From Synergistota bacterium (GTDB lineage: Bacteria > Synergistota > Synergistia > Synergistales > Synergistaceae): a DNA stretch of 44,799 nucleotides. Positions 7,007-15,481 of this stretch are shown here, piece after piece. The translations under genes were made by a program, and so were the position numbers. Location: the NCBI GenBank assembly GCA_023450745.1, contig JAEXGR010000015.1, positions 1 to 44,799 on the forward strand, in the 5' to 3' direction. The notes under the pieces were generated by a model. That model made no database searches. It worked only from the letters and a program-made list of their open reading frames with translations, and was not told where the DNA came from. Each line of letters opens with the position of its first letter. Position 1 is the stretch's first letter.

Positions 7007-8332
7007 ATGGCAGAGAAAATCATTTCACAAAGAGGGCGCTCCAAAGGCCCCTCCGCACCCGTTGATATGGGGGAACTGCTAAGCATCCGCGGCGCCAGAA
7101 TACTCGGCGTGAACCCGCCGGTGCGGGACTTCGCTTTTATGGACCTCTGGTCGAAACCGCTGGGACTTCTTTACATCCTGCAAAGTATGAGGCAACACAA
7201 CGACGTCGCGCTTCTTGACTGCGTCGCAATGGCCGCCGAAGGAGAAAAAAGCTTCGGACGGGCTAAAATAAAGAAAGAAGAGATCGAAAAACCGGCCGTC
7301 TACCGCAAGATACCGCGAAAATACCGTCACTTTGGTCTGACCAAAAGTGAAATAATCTCATTATCCCGCAAAAGCGGCCCCCCTGATTACATACTCCTCA
7401 CTTCGGCAATGACCTACTGGTATCCCGGCGTTCAGTGGGCGATAGAAATTTTAAAAGAAATATTCCCGCAAAGCCCCATCATACTCGGCGGCATCTACGC
7501 CAGCCTCTGCGCAAAACACGCGGCGGGGCTCGGCGCCGATTTCATCGTCAGCGGCCGCTATGAACCGGAGGCCCCCTACCCCGCGATGGACCTCTACGGC
7601 AGACCGCCCTACGGCGTGGCGATGACCTCCTTCGGCTGCCCCTTCTCCTGCCGCTACTGCGCCTCAAACGTATTGTGGCCGCGGTATCGCCGGCGCACGC
7701 TCGGCGAGGTGCTGCGCGAGATAGACTTTCAAGCGGGTCTCGGCGCGCGCGACTTCGCCTTTTACGACGACGCGCTGCTGCTCGACAAAGAAAACTTCTT
7801 TTACCCCCTTTGCCGCGAACTCATGGCGCGTTACGGCGGCAGCCTGCGGCTGCATACCCCCAACGGCCTCCACGTGCGCCAGATAGACGAACGCTGCGCG
7901 CGCGTGCTTTATGAAAGCGGCTGCAAAACGATACGCCTCTCGCTCGAAAGCATCGACTCCAAGGTGGCGCGCGACGGCTCCGGCAAGGTGGCGCGCGGCG
8001 AATATGCCGCCGCGGTCAAAAACCTGCTCGCCGCCGGATACGCTACAAAGGACTGCGAGACCTACATTCTGCTGGGCCTCCCAGGACAGGATGTCGATTC
8101 GGTAAAGGATACGATAAGCTTCGTCCGCGACAACGGCGGCACCCCAAAGCTCGCGGAGTTCTCCCCCATCCCCGGCACCCCCCATTTTGAAGAGGCCGCC
8201 GCCGCGCTGCCCGCGCTCAGGGAAGAGCCGCTACTGCAAAACAACTCGGTCTACTGCTCCTACTTTTCGCGCGACATCACGCCGCCGCAGCTGCAGGAGC
8301 TGAAGGATATGGCGCGAGGCGAAAAAGGCTGA
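7007..8332 (+). CDS. Radical SAM protein (B12-binding-type N-terminus)
   Basis: A 441-residue radical SAM enzyme. The iron-sulfur site is GCPFSCRYC with C211, C215 and C218 in CxxxCxxC spacing. The roughly 200 residues before it look like the Rossmann-type cobalamin-binding domain of class B radical SAM proteins (VNPP near the start, then IILGGIYASL and VSGRYEPEA), although the usual cobalamin DxHxxG motif is not evident, so B12 binding is uncertain. Downstream, SLESIDSKVAR and LLGLPGQDVDS are typical SAM-barrel segments. Substrate unknown. Start chosen for GAGGAAGGGA seven bases upstream. It seems monocistronic, convergent with the MFS gene, and sits beside the operator copies in its leader. 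Confidence 0.8.
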   Translation: MAEKIISQRGRSKGPSAPVDMGELLSIRGARILGVNPPVRDFAFMDLWSKPLGLLYILQSMRQHNDVALLDCVAMAAEGEKSFGRAKIKKEEIEKPAVYRKIPRKYRHFGLTKSEIISLSRKSGPPDYILLTSAMTYWYPGVQWAIEILKEIFPQSPIILGGIYASLCAKHAAGLGADFIVSGRYEPEAPYPAMDLYGRPPYGVAMTSFGCPFSCRYCASNVLWPRYRRRTLGEVLREIDFQAGLGARDFAFYDDALLLDKENFFYPLCRELMARYGGSLRLHTPNGLHVRQIDERCARVLYESGCKTIRLSLESIDSKVARDGSGKVARGEYAAAVKNLLAAGYATKDCETYILLGLPGQDVDSVKDTISFVRDNGGTPKLAEFSPIPGTPHFEEAAAALPALREEPLLQNNSVYCSYFSRDITPPQLQELKDMARGEKG

Positions 8333-8399
8333 AACGGCACGTGGGGAAATAACGCTGACAGCCTCTTGGTAAATAACAGGGCTTTGCGGCGGCTAAGAC

Positions 8400-9569
8400 C
8401 TAAGCCAACCGCCGCCACCGGTAGCACGCGTAGAGGGTTCCCAGCAGGATGAGGACGACGACAACCCGGAAGCCGATCACCGGCGTCGTGAGACCGCTTA
8501 TATAGGAGGTCGCCAGGGGAACGAGCGCGAAATCAAGGGCCACTAAAAACCACGTCAGGGAGATCGCCTGCGGCTGCAGCCGGCGCGGCGCGTTATCCGA
8601 GACGAGCGCCAAGTGCAGCGGGAAACCAAAGCCCATGCCGACGCCGAAAATGAGCCCGAGGATCATCAGCGAGCCGCGGCTCGGGTTGATCGAGGCGAAA
8701 AGCAGCATGAGCGTCATCCCGGCGATGACCGGCACGGAGAGACGCCAGCGCGGGTAACGGTCGAGCACCTTACCGAGAAACAGGCGCACCAGCACGCCGA
8801 CCACCGCGTTGCTTGAAAGAAAATAGGAGGCCATCAATCCGTAGCTGGAGGTCATCGAGGCCATGAACGCGGAGGCGGCGTCCGTCAGAGAAAAGAGAAA
8901 CATCGAAAAGAGCGCCAGCGAGAGCTGGGGGATTTTAAGGCATTCCCCAATGCCTTTAAGGGGATTGGCCGTCGCGTGCGAGGCGTCAAGCGTCACGTCC
9001 TTCGTGTCGAGGACAAGCGTCAGAAACGCCATCGCGGCGGTCAGCAGAACGGGAATCAAAATGTAGAGGGTAAAATATCCGTGAGCCAGCAGCCAATCCG
9101 CGACCGGAACGATCGTCATCATCGGCGCCAGACCGCCCGCCATGATCAGGGAGAACGCCAGTCCCCGTTCCCTCTCCTCAAAGGCCAGCGACTGATAGGT
9201 GGCAAGCGCGATCTGCGAAAAGGCCGTCCCCGCGCCGAGCAGGAAGCGCGCGGCAAAGGCGCTGATGAAAGACTCCCCCGCCACGACGATCCATAGGGAA
9301 GCGATGACGGTGGAGGCGCCGCCGATTACAAAGAGCCTCCGAAAGCCGCTGCGAACAAGCAGGCTTCCAAGCAAAAGGCGGAAGGTAAGGGTGGCAAAAT
9401 AAAAGGATGAGACAAGCAGCCCCGACTGCGCCGGCGTAAATCCCACGTGCGCATAATAGATCGGCAGCAGATAGGAGACGTTGGAATAACCGAACATAAA
9501 GAAAAAGCCCAGGGCAAGAAGCAGTATTTTTTTGTTATTACTCTGAGCCGCGCCGCTGTTGAACATCAT
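8400..9569 (-). CDS. Major facilitator superfamily (MFS) transporter
   Basis: A 389-residue, very hydrophobic protein with about 12 membrane segments, the size of a typical 12-TM MFS carrier. Features include the first segment LLALGFFFMFGYSNVSYLLPIYY, the G/R-rich loop LLVRSGFRRLF after segment 2 and its echo FLGKVLDRYPRWRLS between segments 8 and 9. Substrate is unknown; multidrug and small organic compound carriers look like this. The start at 9569 (ATGATG) has TTGGAGG eight bases upstream, so the longer in-frame extension to 9677 is rejected. It is divergent from the purine/uracil permease. Confidence 0.82.
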   Translation of the reverse strand: MMFNSGAAQSNNKKILLLALGFFFMFGYSNVSYLLPIYYAHVGFTPAQSGLLVSSFYFATLTFRLLLGSLLVRSGFRRLFVIGGASTVIASLWIVVAGESFISAFAARFLLGAGTAFSQIALATYQSLAFEERERGLAFSLIMAGGLAPMMTIVPVADWLLAHGYFTLYILIPVLLTAAMAFLTLVLDTKDVTLDASHATANPLKGIGECLKIPQLSLALFSMFLFSLTDAASAFMASMTSSYGLMASYFLSSNAVVGVLVRLFLGKVLDRYPRWRLSVPVIAGMTLMLLFASINPSRGSLMILGLIFGVGMGFGFPLHLALVSDNAPRRLQPQAISLTWFLVALDFALVPLATSYISGLTTPVIGFRVVVVLILLGTLYACYRWRRLA

Positions 9570-9888
9570 CTGCCGTTCCTCCAAAATAAACCGAATATAT
9601 ACGGCATATTCTACCGCAAATAAGCCAGGCCGGTTCATTGGCTGCAGTATGCCCGCGGCAAATGTGGCGAGCGGCATGGACTGGAAAAAGTGCGGTTCTG
9701 CCGCCCGCGCAAAGACGCCAGGTGTTTTTTACATCCGCAAGGAGGGGCGAAAGCTCCCGCAAGCGGGACAGCTGAGGCGTTACAACTTCCTTTCTCCAAC
9801 GCTCTGGTAATTTTGTCCAAAATCCCCTATAATATTTTGCGGCATAATTTTGCAACCGATTGCAGACAAAATTTTACGGAGGTGCAAC
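9570..9888. other. Divergent intergenic region between MFS carrier and NCS2 permease, with hairpins
   Basis: This 319-bp region contains TATAAT at 9828-9833, a plausible -10 box for the permease, though its -35 box is poor. At 9711-9778 there is a compact set of complementary segments: GACGCC (9715-9720) with GGCGTT (9776-9781) closing, GGGGC-GAAA-GCTCC with a GNRA-like loop, and CCCGC-AA-GCGGG. It could be a structured leader of either flanking gene, but I recognise no known riboswitch. Confidence 0.3.
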
Positions 9889-11268
9889 ATGGCTAAGAAA
9901 AAACTGGTTTACGGGATCGACGACCGTCCGCCGACCCCCATACTTATCCTCGCCGGCGCGCAGCACGTTCTTACGCTCTTCGGCGCGACGACGCTCGTTC
10001 CCCTCATCTTCGGCCCCGCGATGGGAATGACCACGCAGCAGATAGGCGCGTTCATCGGCTGCGTCTATTTCAGCATGGGCATTGCCACGCTCATCCAGAC
10101 CCACCCCAAGCTCGGGTCGGGGCTGCCGATCGTGCAGGGCTCCAGCTTCAGCTTCATTCCGCCGATCATGACGATCATCGGCGCTTATAAAAGCCTCGGC
10201 CCGGACGTCATCATGCAGTATGTCGGCGGCGCGCTCTTCGCGGGCGGCATCGTCCTCTCTCTGCTCGGTTACAGCAAGCTTATCGGCCGCATTAGAAAGA
10301 TCATCACCCCCGTCGTCATCGGTCCGACGATCATGGCGATCGGCTTTTCGCTCGCGCCGACGGCGATTCAGTTCAACGCGGCGAACTTCTGGCCCGTCTC
10401 GCTGCTCGTCGTGGCGATGGTCTTCTTTTTCAGCCTCGTCTCCAAGAACAAATATTTCAACATTTTCGCGGTGCTGGGTTCGATCGTCATCGCCTATCTC
10501 CTCTGCCTCGCCCTCTCGGTAAGCGGCGTGTTCGCGGCGGGGCACCCGGCGTATGTCAATCTTCAGAGCGTCTACGACGCGCCGTGGCTCCGCTATAAGC
10601 TCTTCATGCCCTGGGGCGCGCCGAAGTTCTCCGGCCTTGCGATCGGCGCGATCACCGCGGGCTTCTTCTGCGTGATGATCGAATCGATCGGCGACTATCA
10701 CAACTGTTCATATGCCGCCGGCATCGACGACCCCACGCCGGAACAGATCAACCGCGGAATCGGCGCCGAGGGCATGTGCTGCGCGCTTTCGGGACTGCTC
10801 GGTTCGGTCGGTACGACATCATACACGGAAAATATCGGCCTCATCGGCCTCACGGGCGTCGCCAGCCGCCATGTCGTCCGCGCGGGCGCGGTGATCCTCA
10901 TCCTTCTTTCGCTCGTCGGCAAGCTCGGCGCGCTGATCGCCACCATGCCGTCGCCGGTCATCGGCGGCGCTTATATCACGCTCTTCGGCACAATCGGCGC
11001 CCTCGGCATCCAGAACCTCATGCGCGCCGATATGGGCAGCCAGCGCAACGTGCTGATCGTCGGCTTCGCCTTCCTCATGGCGCTCGGCCTTCCCGGCTGG
11101 GTTGAGCCCAATCAGGCGATTTTCACGGGAGCCTTGGGCACGACTTTCGGCGGCATGGCCTGGGCCGTCCTGAAGACGCCGATGGCGGTCGCCGGCATTC
11201 TCGCGGCGGTCTGCGACAACCTCATCCCCGGCACGCCGCAGGAGCGCGGCATTTCCGGCGGCAAATAG
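9889..11268 (+). CDS. Xanthine/uracil permease (NCS2 family)
   Basis: A 459-residue nucleobase:cation symporter-2 carrier with about 14 membrane segments. Family marks are PTPILILAGAQHVLTLFGATTLVP near the N-terminus, GLPIVQGSSFSFI, and the substrate-site glutamate region CVMIESIGDYH, followed by NRGIGAEGM and TTSYTENIGLIGLTGVASR, all well conserved in NCS2 proteins. It imports uracil, xanthine or uric acid in symport with protons or sodium at the inner membrane; the exact base is not decidable here. The ATG at 9889 has ACGGAGG six bases upstream, so the TTG 39 bases earlier is rejected. A strong terminator follows, so it is a single-gene unit. Confidence 0.92.
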   Translation: MAKKKLVYGIDDRPPTPILILAGAQHVLTLFGATTLVPLIFGPAMGMTTQQIGAFIGCVYFSMGIATLIQTHPKLGSGLPIVQGSSFSFIPPIMTIIGAYKSLGPDVIMQYVGGALFAGGIVLSLLGYSKLIGRIRKIITPVVIGPTIMAIGFSLAPTAIQFNAANFWPVSLLVVAMVFFFSLVSKNKYFNIFAVLGSIVIAYLLCLALSVSGVFAAGHPAYVNLQSVYDAPWLRYKLFMPWGAPKFSGLAIGAITAGFFCVMIESIGDYHNCSYAAGIDDPTPEQINRGIGAEGMCCALSGLLGSVGTTSYTENIGLIGLTGVASRHVVRAGAVILILLSLVGKLGALIATMPSPVIGGAYITLFGTIGALGIQNLMRADMGSQRNVLIVGFAFLMALGLPGWVEPNQAIFTGALGTTFGGMAWAVLKTPMAVAGILAAVCDNLIPGTPQERGISGGK

Positions 11269-11324
11269 GCTTAAGAGACGGCAAAAAAGCCGAAGCCGTA
11301 AATATAAGACAAAAATTTTTCATA

Positions 11325-11376
11325 GTCCAACAAACAGGGGAGGCGCAGGTCTCCCCTGTTTGTTGGACTTTTGTTG
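11325..11376 (+). terminator. Strong rho-independent terminator of the NCS2 permease gene
   Basis: A perfect 18-bp stem (11325-11342 pairing with 11351-11368, outer end GTCCAACAAACAGG) with an eight-base loop is followed by TTTTGTTGT. It lies 56 bp after the permease stop codon. Confidence 0.9.
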
Positions 11377-11685
11377 TACCTTGCAATATATAATCGCTCC
11401 ATGAATGCGGATTAACCAGGAGGTGGCCCGTTTGTGACGCGATACTATATTCCCGGCCTGCGGCGCTGAAAATACGCCCGGAGGCCGATAGGCAAGTTTT
11501 TACATTTATGTTACATTTGCCCCTTGTTTCATTCGGCGTTTTAAACATTTGCTCCAGTCGTTGTGATATAGTATCGAGGATAAACGAAAAACGGCTGTTC
11601 TGAATGTAAACCCGCCGAAATTGGAATATAAGCGCGGCCGACTCCGCCAGCGCCTAATAGTATAAGGAAAGGTTTGATTGCCTCT
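11377..11685. other. Regulatory region upstream of the arn operon
   Basis: No gene is called in these 309 bp. A very short frame at 11434-11469 (GTG start, 11 codons) has AGGAGG ten bases upstream but lies before the likely arn promoter. The direct repeat at 11500-11516 and the -10-like TATAGT at 11567-11572 are described separately. A-rich and mildly structured sequence fills the rest. Confidence 0.4.
11500..11572 (+). promoter_or_regulatory. Probable activator-dependent arn promoter with TTACAT direct repeat
   Basis: TTACAT-N5-TTACAT (11500-11516) is a tandem repeat with an 11-bp period, the arrangement bound by OmpR/PhoB-type response regulators such as PmrA and PhoP, which control arn in enterobacteria. 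A good -10 box, TATAGT, lies at 11567-11572 with no recognisable -35 box, as expected for an activated promoter. The box would be centred about 70 bp before the transcription start. Regulator identity is not shown in this window. Confidence 0.45.
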
Positions 11686-13356
11686 ATGTTTTCTTCCGTC
11701 TCCAAACGCAATGTTTTTTTTCTCGCCATCGCCGCGGCGCTCCTGCTGCTTTATATAGTACCGCTCGGTTCTTACCCGCTCATGGAGCCCGACGAGGGGC
11801 GCTACGCGGAGATACCGCGGGAGATGATCGCCACCGGCAATTACATCACGCCGATGCTCAATTATGTCAAGTATTTTGAAAAGCCGGCCTTTCTTTACTG
11901 GATGAACGCCGCGAGCTTCCGCCTTTTCGGTGAAAACGAGTTCGCGGCCCGTATCGGGACGGCGCTCTGCGCGCTCGCGGGAGCCATGGCGACGGCTGCG
12001 CTCGGCGCTTTTATGTATGGAAGGATCGCGGGCTTCCTCGCGGGGGTGGTAACGGCGACCTCGCTGCTATATTTTGCCATCGGCACGATAAATATCACGG
12101 ATATGCCGCTCTCCTTTTTTCTCACGCTCGCCTTCGCCTCATTTTACGCCGCCCACGTTAAGGATGAAAAGAGATACTATCTTCTCTTTTATTTCGCCTG
12201 CGCGCTCGCGCTGCTCACTAAGGGGCTCGTCAGCGTCGTGCTGCCCGGCGCGGTGATTTTTTTCTATATCGTCGTCACACGGCAGTGGAAGCTTTTTTAC
12301 AAACCGCTCTATCTGCCGGGAATAGTCCTCTTTTTCGCGGCAGCCGTGCCGTGGTTTTATCTGGTTTGCCGCGACAATCCTGATTTCTTCCGCTTTTTCT
12401 TCATCCAGGAGCATTTCCTGCGTTACGCGACGAAGATGCACAACCGCTACGAGCCGTTTTGGTTTTTCTTTCCGATGATACCGGCCGGGATGATACCGTG
12501 GACCGCCTTTCTCCTCGCCCTTTTCAGCAAAAAGAGCGTCGCGCGTTCGCCGAAGACACCGGAGGAGAGGCGCGCACGTACCTATCTGCTGCTCTGGTTC
12601 GGCGTCATCTTCCTCTTTTTCTCCTTCTCGGACTCCAAGCTGATTCCCTATATCGTCCCCTGTATTCCGCCGCTCGCGATTCTGATCGGCGCGGATATCT
12701 TTCGGATGGCGAAGGATAGGGAGTGGCACGGCCACCCCCTTCTCTGGCTCGCGCTGACGAGCGGCCTGCTCGGGGCGGGGCTGATCGTCTATCCGCTGTT
12801 CGGGGAGCACGCCAGCCCGGCGCAGGCCTGGCCGATCGCCGTAAAGGCCGGCTTCGGCCTCATCGGCATGCCCGCCGTCGTCTGGTATTACACCTCTCAC
12901 GGCGGCAAAAGGCATAAGGAGGCCGTCCGGAGCCTAGTCCTCTGTTCGGTGCTCTTTATCAGCGGGCTGCAGGATGTTTACAATATCGTCGCACCGCTGC
13001 GTACCATGAAAGACGTCTCAGAGGTGATAATAAGAGAGAGAAAGCCGGGAGACGTTATCGTCGCCTACGACGAGGTGCTCCAGGGCATCCCCTTCTACAC
13101 GAAACAGCGCGTGATGCTCGTTGGCTCCCCCGGAGAGCTTGAATACGGCGCGAAGCAGCCGGAGGGCCAGGGATGGTTCCTTACGAAGGAGGAATTTCTC
13201 TCCCGGTGGCACGCGCGGAAGGAACGTTTTATACTGGTCGTGAAAAAGGACGGACGCTTTGAGGAGCTGTTCCCCGACGGCAATACAGGAACCGCGGAGA
13301 AGATCGAACGCGGGAAATATATAATTCTCTTCTACAGGGAGGAACCGGAACGGTGA
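11686..13356 (+). CDS. arnT: Undecaprenyl phosphate-L-Ara4N : lipid A transferase
   Basis: A 556-residue GT-C glycosyltransferase of the ArnT/PMT family that moves 4-amino-4-deoxy-L-arabinose from its lipid carrier to lipid A on the periplasmic face of the inner membrane. After a first membrane segment (8-28) comes the family signature EPDEGRYAEIPREM (34-47) and YFEKPAFLYW (63-72), followed by about ten more membrane segments and a soluble C-terminal domain. Length equals that of enterobacterial ArnT (about 550). The ATG at 11686 is chosen, but a TTG at 11674 has the better-spaced ribosome site (AAGGA), so four more residues are possible. First gene of an eight-gene operon; it ends in a GTGA overlap with the next gene. 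Confidence 0.92.
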   Translation: MFSSVSKRNVFFLAIAAALLLLYIVPLGSYPLMEPDEGRYAEIPREMIATGNYITPMLNYVKYFEKPAFLYWMNAASFRLFGENEFAARIGTALCALAGAMATAALGAFMYGRIAGFLAGVVTATSLLYFAIGTINITDMPLSFFLTLAFASFYAAHVKDEKRYYLLFYFACALALLTKGLVSVVLPGAVIFFYIVVTRQWKLFYKPLYLPGIVLFFAAAVPWFYLVCRDNPDFFRFFFIQEHFLRYATKMHNRYEPFWFFFPMIPAGMIPWTAFLLALFSKKSVARSPKTPEERRARTYLLLWFGVIFLFFSFSDSKLIPYIVPCIPPLAILIGADIFRMAKDREWHGHPLLWLALTSGLLGAGLIVYPLFGEHASPAQAWPIAVKAGFGLIGMPAVVWYYTSHGGKRHKEAVRSLVLCSVLFISGLQDVYNIVAPLRTMKDVSEVIIRERKPGDVIVAYDEVLQGIPFYTKQRVMLVGSPGELEYGAKQPEGQGWFLTKEEFLSRWHARKERFILVVKKDGRFEELFPDGNTGTAEKIERGKYIILFYREEPER

Positions 13357-14516
13357 GAAAAGATTTTCTGCCCTTCGCCAGGCCAAGCGTCAGCGAAGAG
13401 GCGATTTTAGATGTGGCGGACTCTATCCGCAGCGGCTGGCTCGCGATGGGGCCAAAGACGATACGCTTTGAGGAAAATTTCGCGAAATACACCGGCGCAA
13501 GCTACGCGCTCTCCGTCAACTCCGCCACGGCGGGGCTGCACTGCGCGCTGATGGCGCTCGGCATAGGCCCCGGAGACGAGGTGATCACGACGCCGATGAC
13601 CTTCGCGGCGACGGTGAACGCCATTCTCTTTACCGGCGCAAAGCCCGTCTTTGCCGATATCGACCGCCGGACGCTCGACATCGTACCGGAGAATATCGCG
13701 CGCGCCGTGACGAAGGCGACAAAGGCGGTGATCCCCGTCCACTTCGCGGGTATGCCCTGCGATATGGACCAGATCGAGGCGATTGCCGCGGCACACGGAC
13801 TCGCCGTCGTCGAGGACGCGGCGCACGCGCTGGGAGCCTCCTATAAGGGCCGCCGGATCGGGGCGGACCGCGGCGCGCGCCGTCTCTCCGTCTTCAGCTT
13901 TCATCCGACGAAAAACATCACCACCGGCGAGGGCGGCATGATCTGCACGGAGGACGAAGAGCTTGCGGAAAAGATCATGGTGCTGCGGCAGAACGGTATG
14001 TCGAAGGGCGCCTGGAACCGCTACGCGGCAAAGGGCAGCGCCAATTACGACATCTTCTTCCCCGGCCTCAAATATACGATGATGGACATTCAGGCGGCGA
14101 TCGGCAACTCGCAGCTCGCGGAGCTTGAATCCTTCAACCGCCGCCGCGCGGAGATCGCCGACTTTTATCTGCGCGAGCTCGCCGGCGTGCGCGGGCTCAT
14201 CCTTCCCCGGCGCGCGCCGTGGGAGCACGAGCATTCATGGCACATTTTCACGCCCTTCGTCGATATCGACCGCCTTGGCTTCACACGCGACGAGTTCATG
14301 GCGCGCATGAAGGAGCGCAACATCGGCACGGCGCTCCATTATCAGGCGCTGCACCTCTTCACCTGCTATCACGAGGTAACCGGCAAAGGACGCGGCGACC
14401 TGCCGGAGGCCGAGTATGTCTCAGACCGTATCGTTTCGCTGCCGCTCTTCCCCGCGATGACCGACGAAGACGCGCGTGACGCCGCAGCGGCGATAAAAGA
14501 GGTTTGCGGATGCTGA
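13353..14516 (+). CDS. arnB: UDP-4-amino-4-deoxy-L-arabinose--oxoglutarate aminotransferase
   Basis: A 387-residue DegT/DnrJ/EryC1-family PLP aminotransferase. The PLP lysine is K187 in SFHPTKNITTGEGGM, with the cofactor aspartate D155 in VVEDAAHALG and the family segment SGWLAMGPKTIRFE at 27-40. In the arn pathway it converts UDP-L-Ara4O to UDP-L-Ara4N using glutamate. It starts with GTG overlapping the arnT stop by four bases, with GGAGG ten bases upstream. Its position between arnT and arnC and the presence of all the other arn genes makes ArnB the clear reading among this broad aminotransferase family. Confidence 0.92.
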   Translation: MRKDFLPFARPSVSEEAILDVADSIRSGWLAMGPKTIRFEENFAKYTGASYALSVNSATAGLHCALMALGIGPGDEVITTPMTFAATVNAILFTGAKPVFADIDRRTLDIVPENIARAVTKATKAVIPVHFAGMPCDMDQIEAIAAAHGLAVVEDAAHALGASYKGRRIGADRGARRLSVFSFHPTKNITTGEGGMICTEDEELAEKIMVLRQNGMSKGAWNRYAAKGSANYDIFFPGLKYTMMDIQAAIGNSQLAELESFNRRRAEIADFYLRELAGVRGLILPRRAPWEHEHSWHIFTPFVDIDRLGFTRDEFMARMKERNIGTALHYQALHLFTCYHEVTGKGRGDLPEAEYVSDRIVSLPLFPAMTDEDARDAAAAIKEVCGC

Positions 14517-15481
14517 CGAAGGGCGGCCAAGTCGAAGTCTCGATCGTCATCCCCGTCTACAACGAGGAGGAATCGCTGCACAAGCTCTTTGAGGAGCTGT
14601 GGCCCGTCATGGAAAGTCTCGGGCGCGGCTTCGAGGTGATTTTCATCAACGACGGCAGCAGGGACGCGACGATGGGAATCCTATACGATTTTTATAAGCT
14701 TCACCCCGAGGCGCGCGTGATCGACCTCGGAGCCAACTTTGGGCAGCACATGGCGATCATGGCGGGCTTCGACCACGCGCGCGGCGGCAAGATCATCACC
14801 CTCGACGCCGACTTGCAAAATCCGCCCTCGGAGATACCGAACATCCTCAAGCAGATGGACGGCGGGCACGACGTCGTCGGCACCTACCGCGTCGGCCGTC
14901 AGGACCCGATATTCCGCAAGGTCGCCTCCAAGTGCATCAACAAGCTCACAAACCGCATCGCGAAGCTCAAGATCCGCGATTACGGCTGCATGCTGCGCGG
15001 CTACGACCGGCGCATCATCGACATCATCAACCACAGTCAGGAGACGACGACCTTCATCCCCGCGCTCGCGCAGAAGTTCGCCGTCAACCCCATCGAGATC
15101 CCCGTGGCGCACCGCGAGCGCGAGCTGGGAGAGTCAAAATACGGCCTCTTTCAGCTCATCCGCCTCAACTTCGACCTGATGACGAGCTTCTCGCTCGTGC
15201 CTTTGCAGCTCGTGACGATGGCGGGCATGGTGATGTCGGCGCTCTCCTTCCTGCTGCTCTTTTACATGTTCGCGCGCCGGCTCTTCCTCGGCGTCGGCGA
15301 CTGGCAGTCCTTCCTCGAACAGGCCTTTGAGGCTTCGGAATTCGTGCTCTCCAGCGTTACGCTCTTTTCGCTCGGCATCATCGGCGAGTACATCGGCCGC
15401 ATCTATCGCGAGGTGAGCAAACGCCCGCGCTATTCGGTGCGCAAGGTCTTCGGGCACGACGGGGACGACGCCGGTGACTAG
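14510..15481 (+). CDS. arnC: Undecaprenyl-phosphate 4-deoxy-4-formamido-L-arabinose transferase
   Basis: A 323-residue GT-2 glycosyltransferase. The N-terminal catalytic domain shows VSIVIPVYNEEESL, FINDGSRDAT and the DADLQNPP metal-binding motif; two C-terminal membrane segments lie at about 228-255 and 277-300, the architecture of ArnC and related undecaprenyl-phosphate transferases. It loads formylated Ara4N on undecaprenyl phosphate at the cytoplasmic face. The ATG at 14510 overlaps the arnB stop region by seven bases and has AAGAGG seven bases upstream; a TTG two codons earlier is less likely. Confidence 0.92.
   Translation: MLTKGGQVEVSIVIPVYNEEESLHKLFEELWPVMESLGRGFEVIFINDGSRDATMGILYDFYKLHPEARVIDLGANFGQHMAIMAGFDHARGGKIITLDADLQNPPSEIPNILKQMDGGHDVVGTYRVGRQDPIFRKVASKCINKLTNRIAKLKIRDYGCMLRGYDRRIIDIINHSQETTTFIPALAQKFAVNPIEIPVAHRERELGESKYGLFQLIRLNFDLMTSFSLVPLQLVTMAGMVMSALSFLLLFYMFARRLFLGVGDWQSFLEQAFEASEFVLSSVTLFSLGIIGEYIGRIYREVSKRPRYSVRKVFGHDGDDAGD

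Noticed and set aside
11434..11469. Eleven-codon frame with AGGAGG upstream, as a leader peptide for arn
   Set aside because: It lies before the likely arn promoter, encodes no run of regulatory codons, and no alternative terminator pairs follow it.
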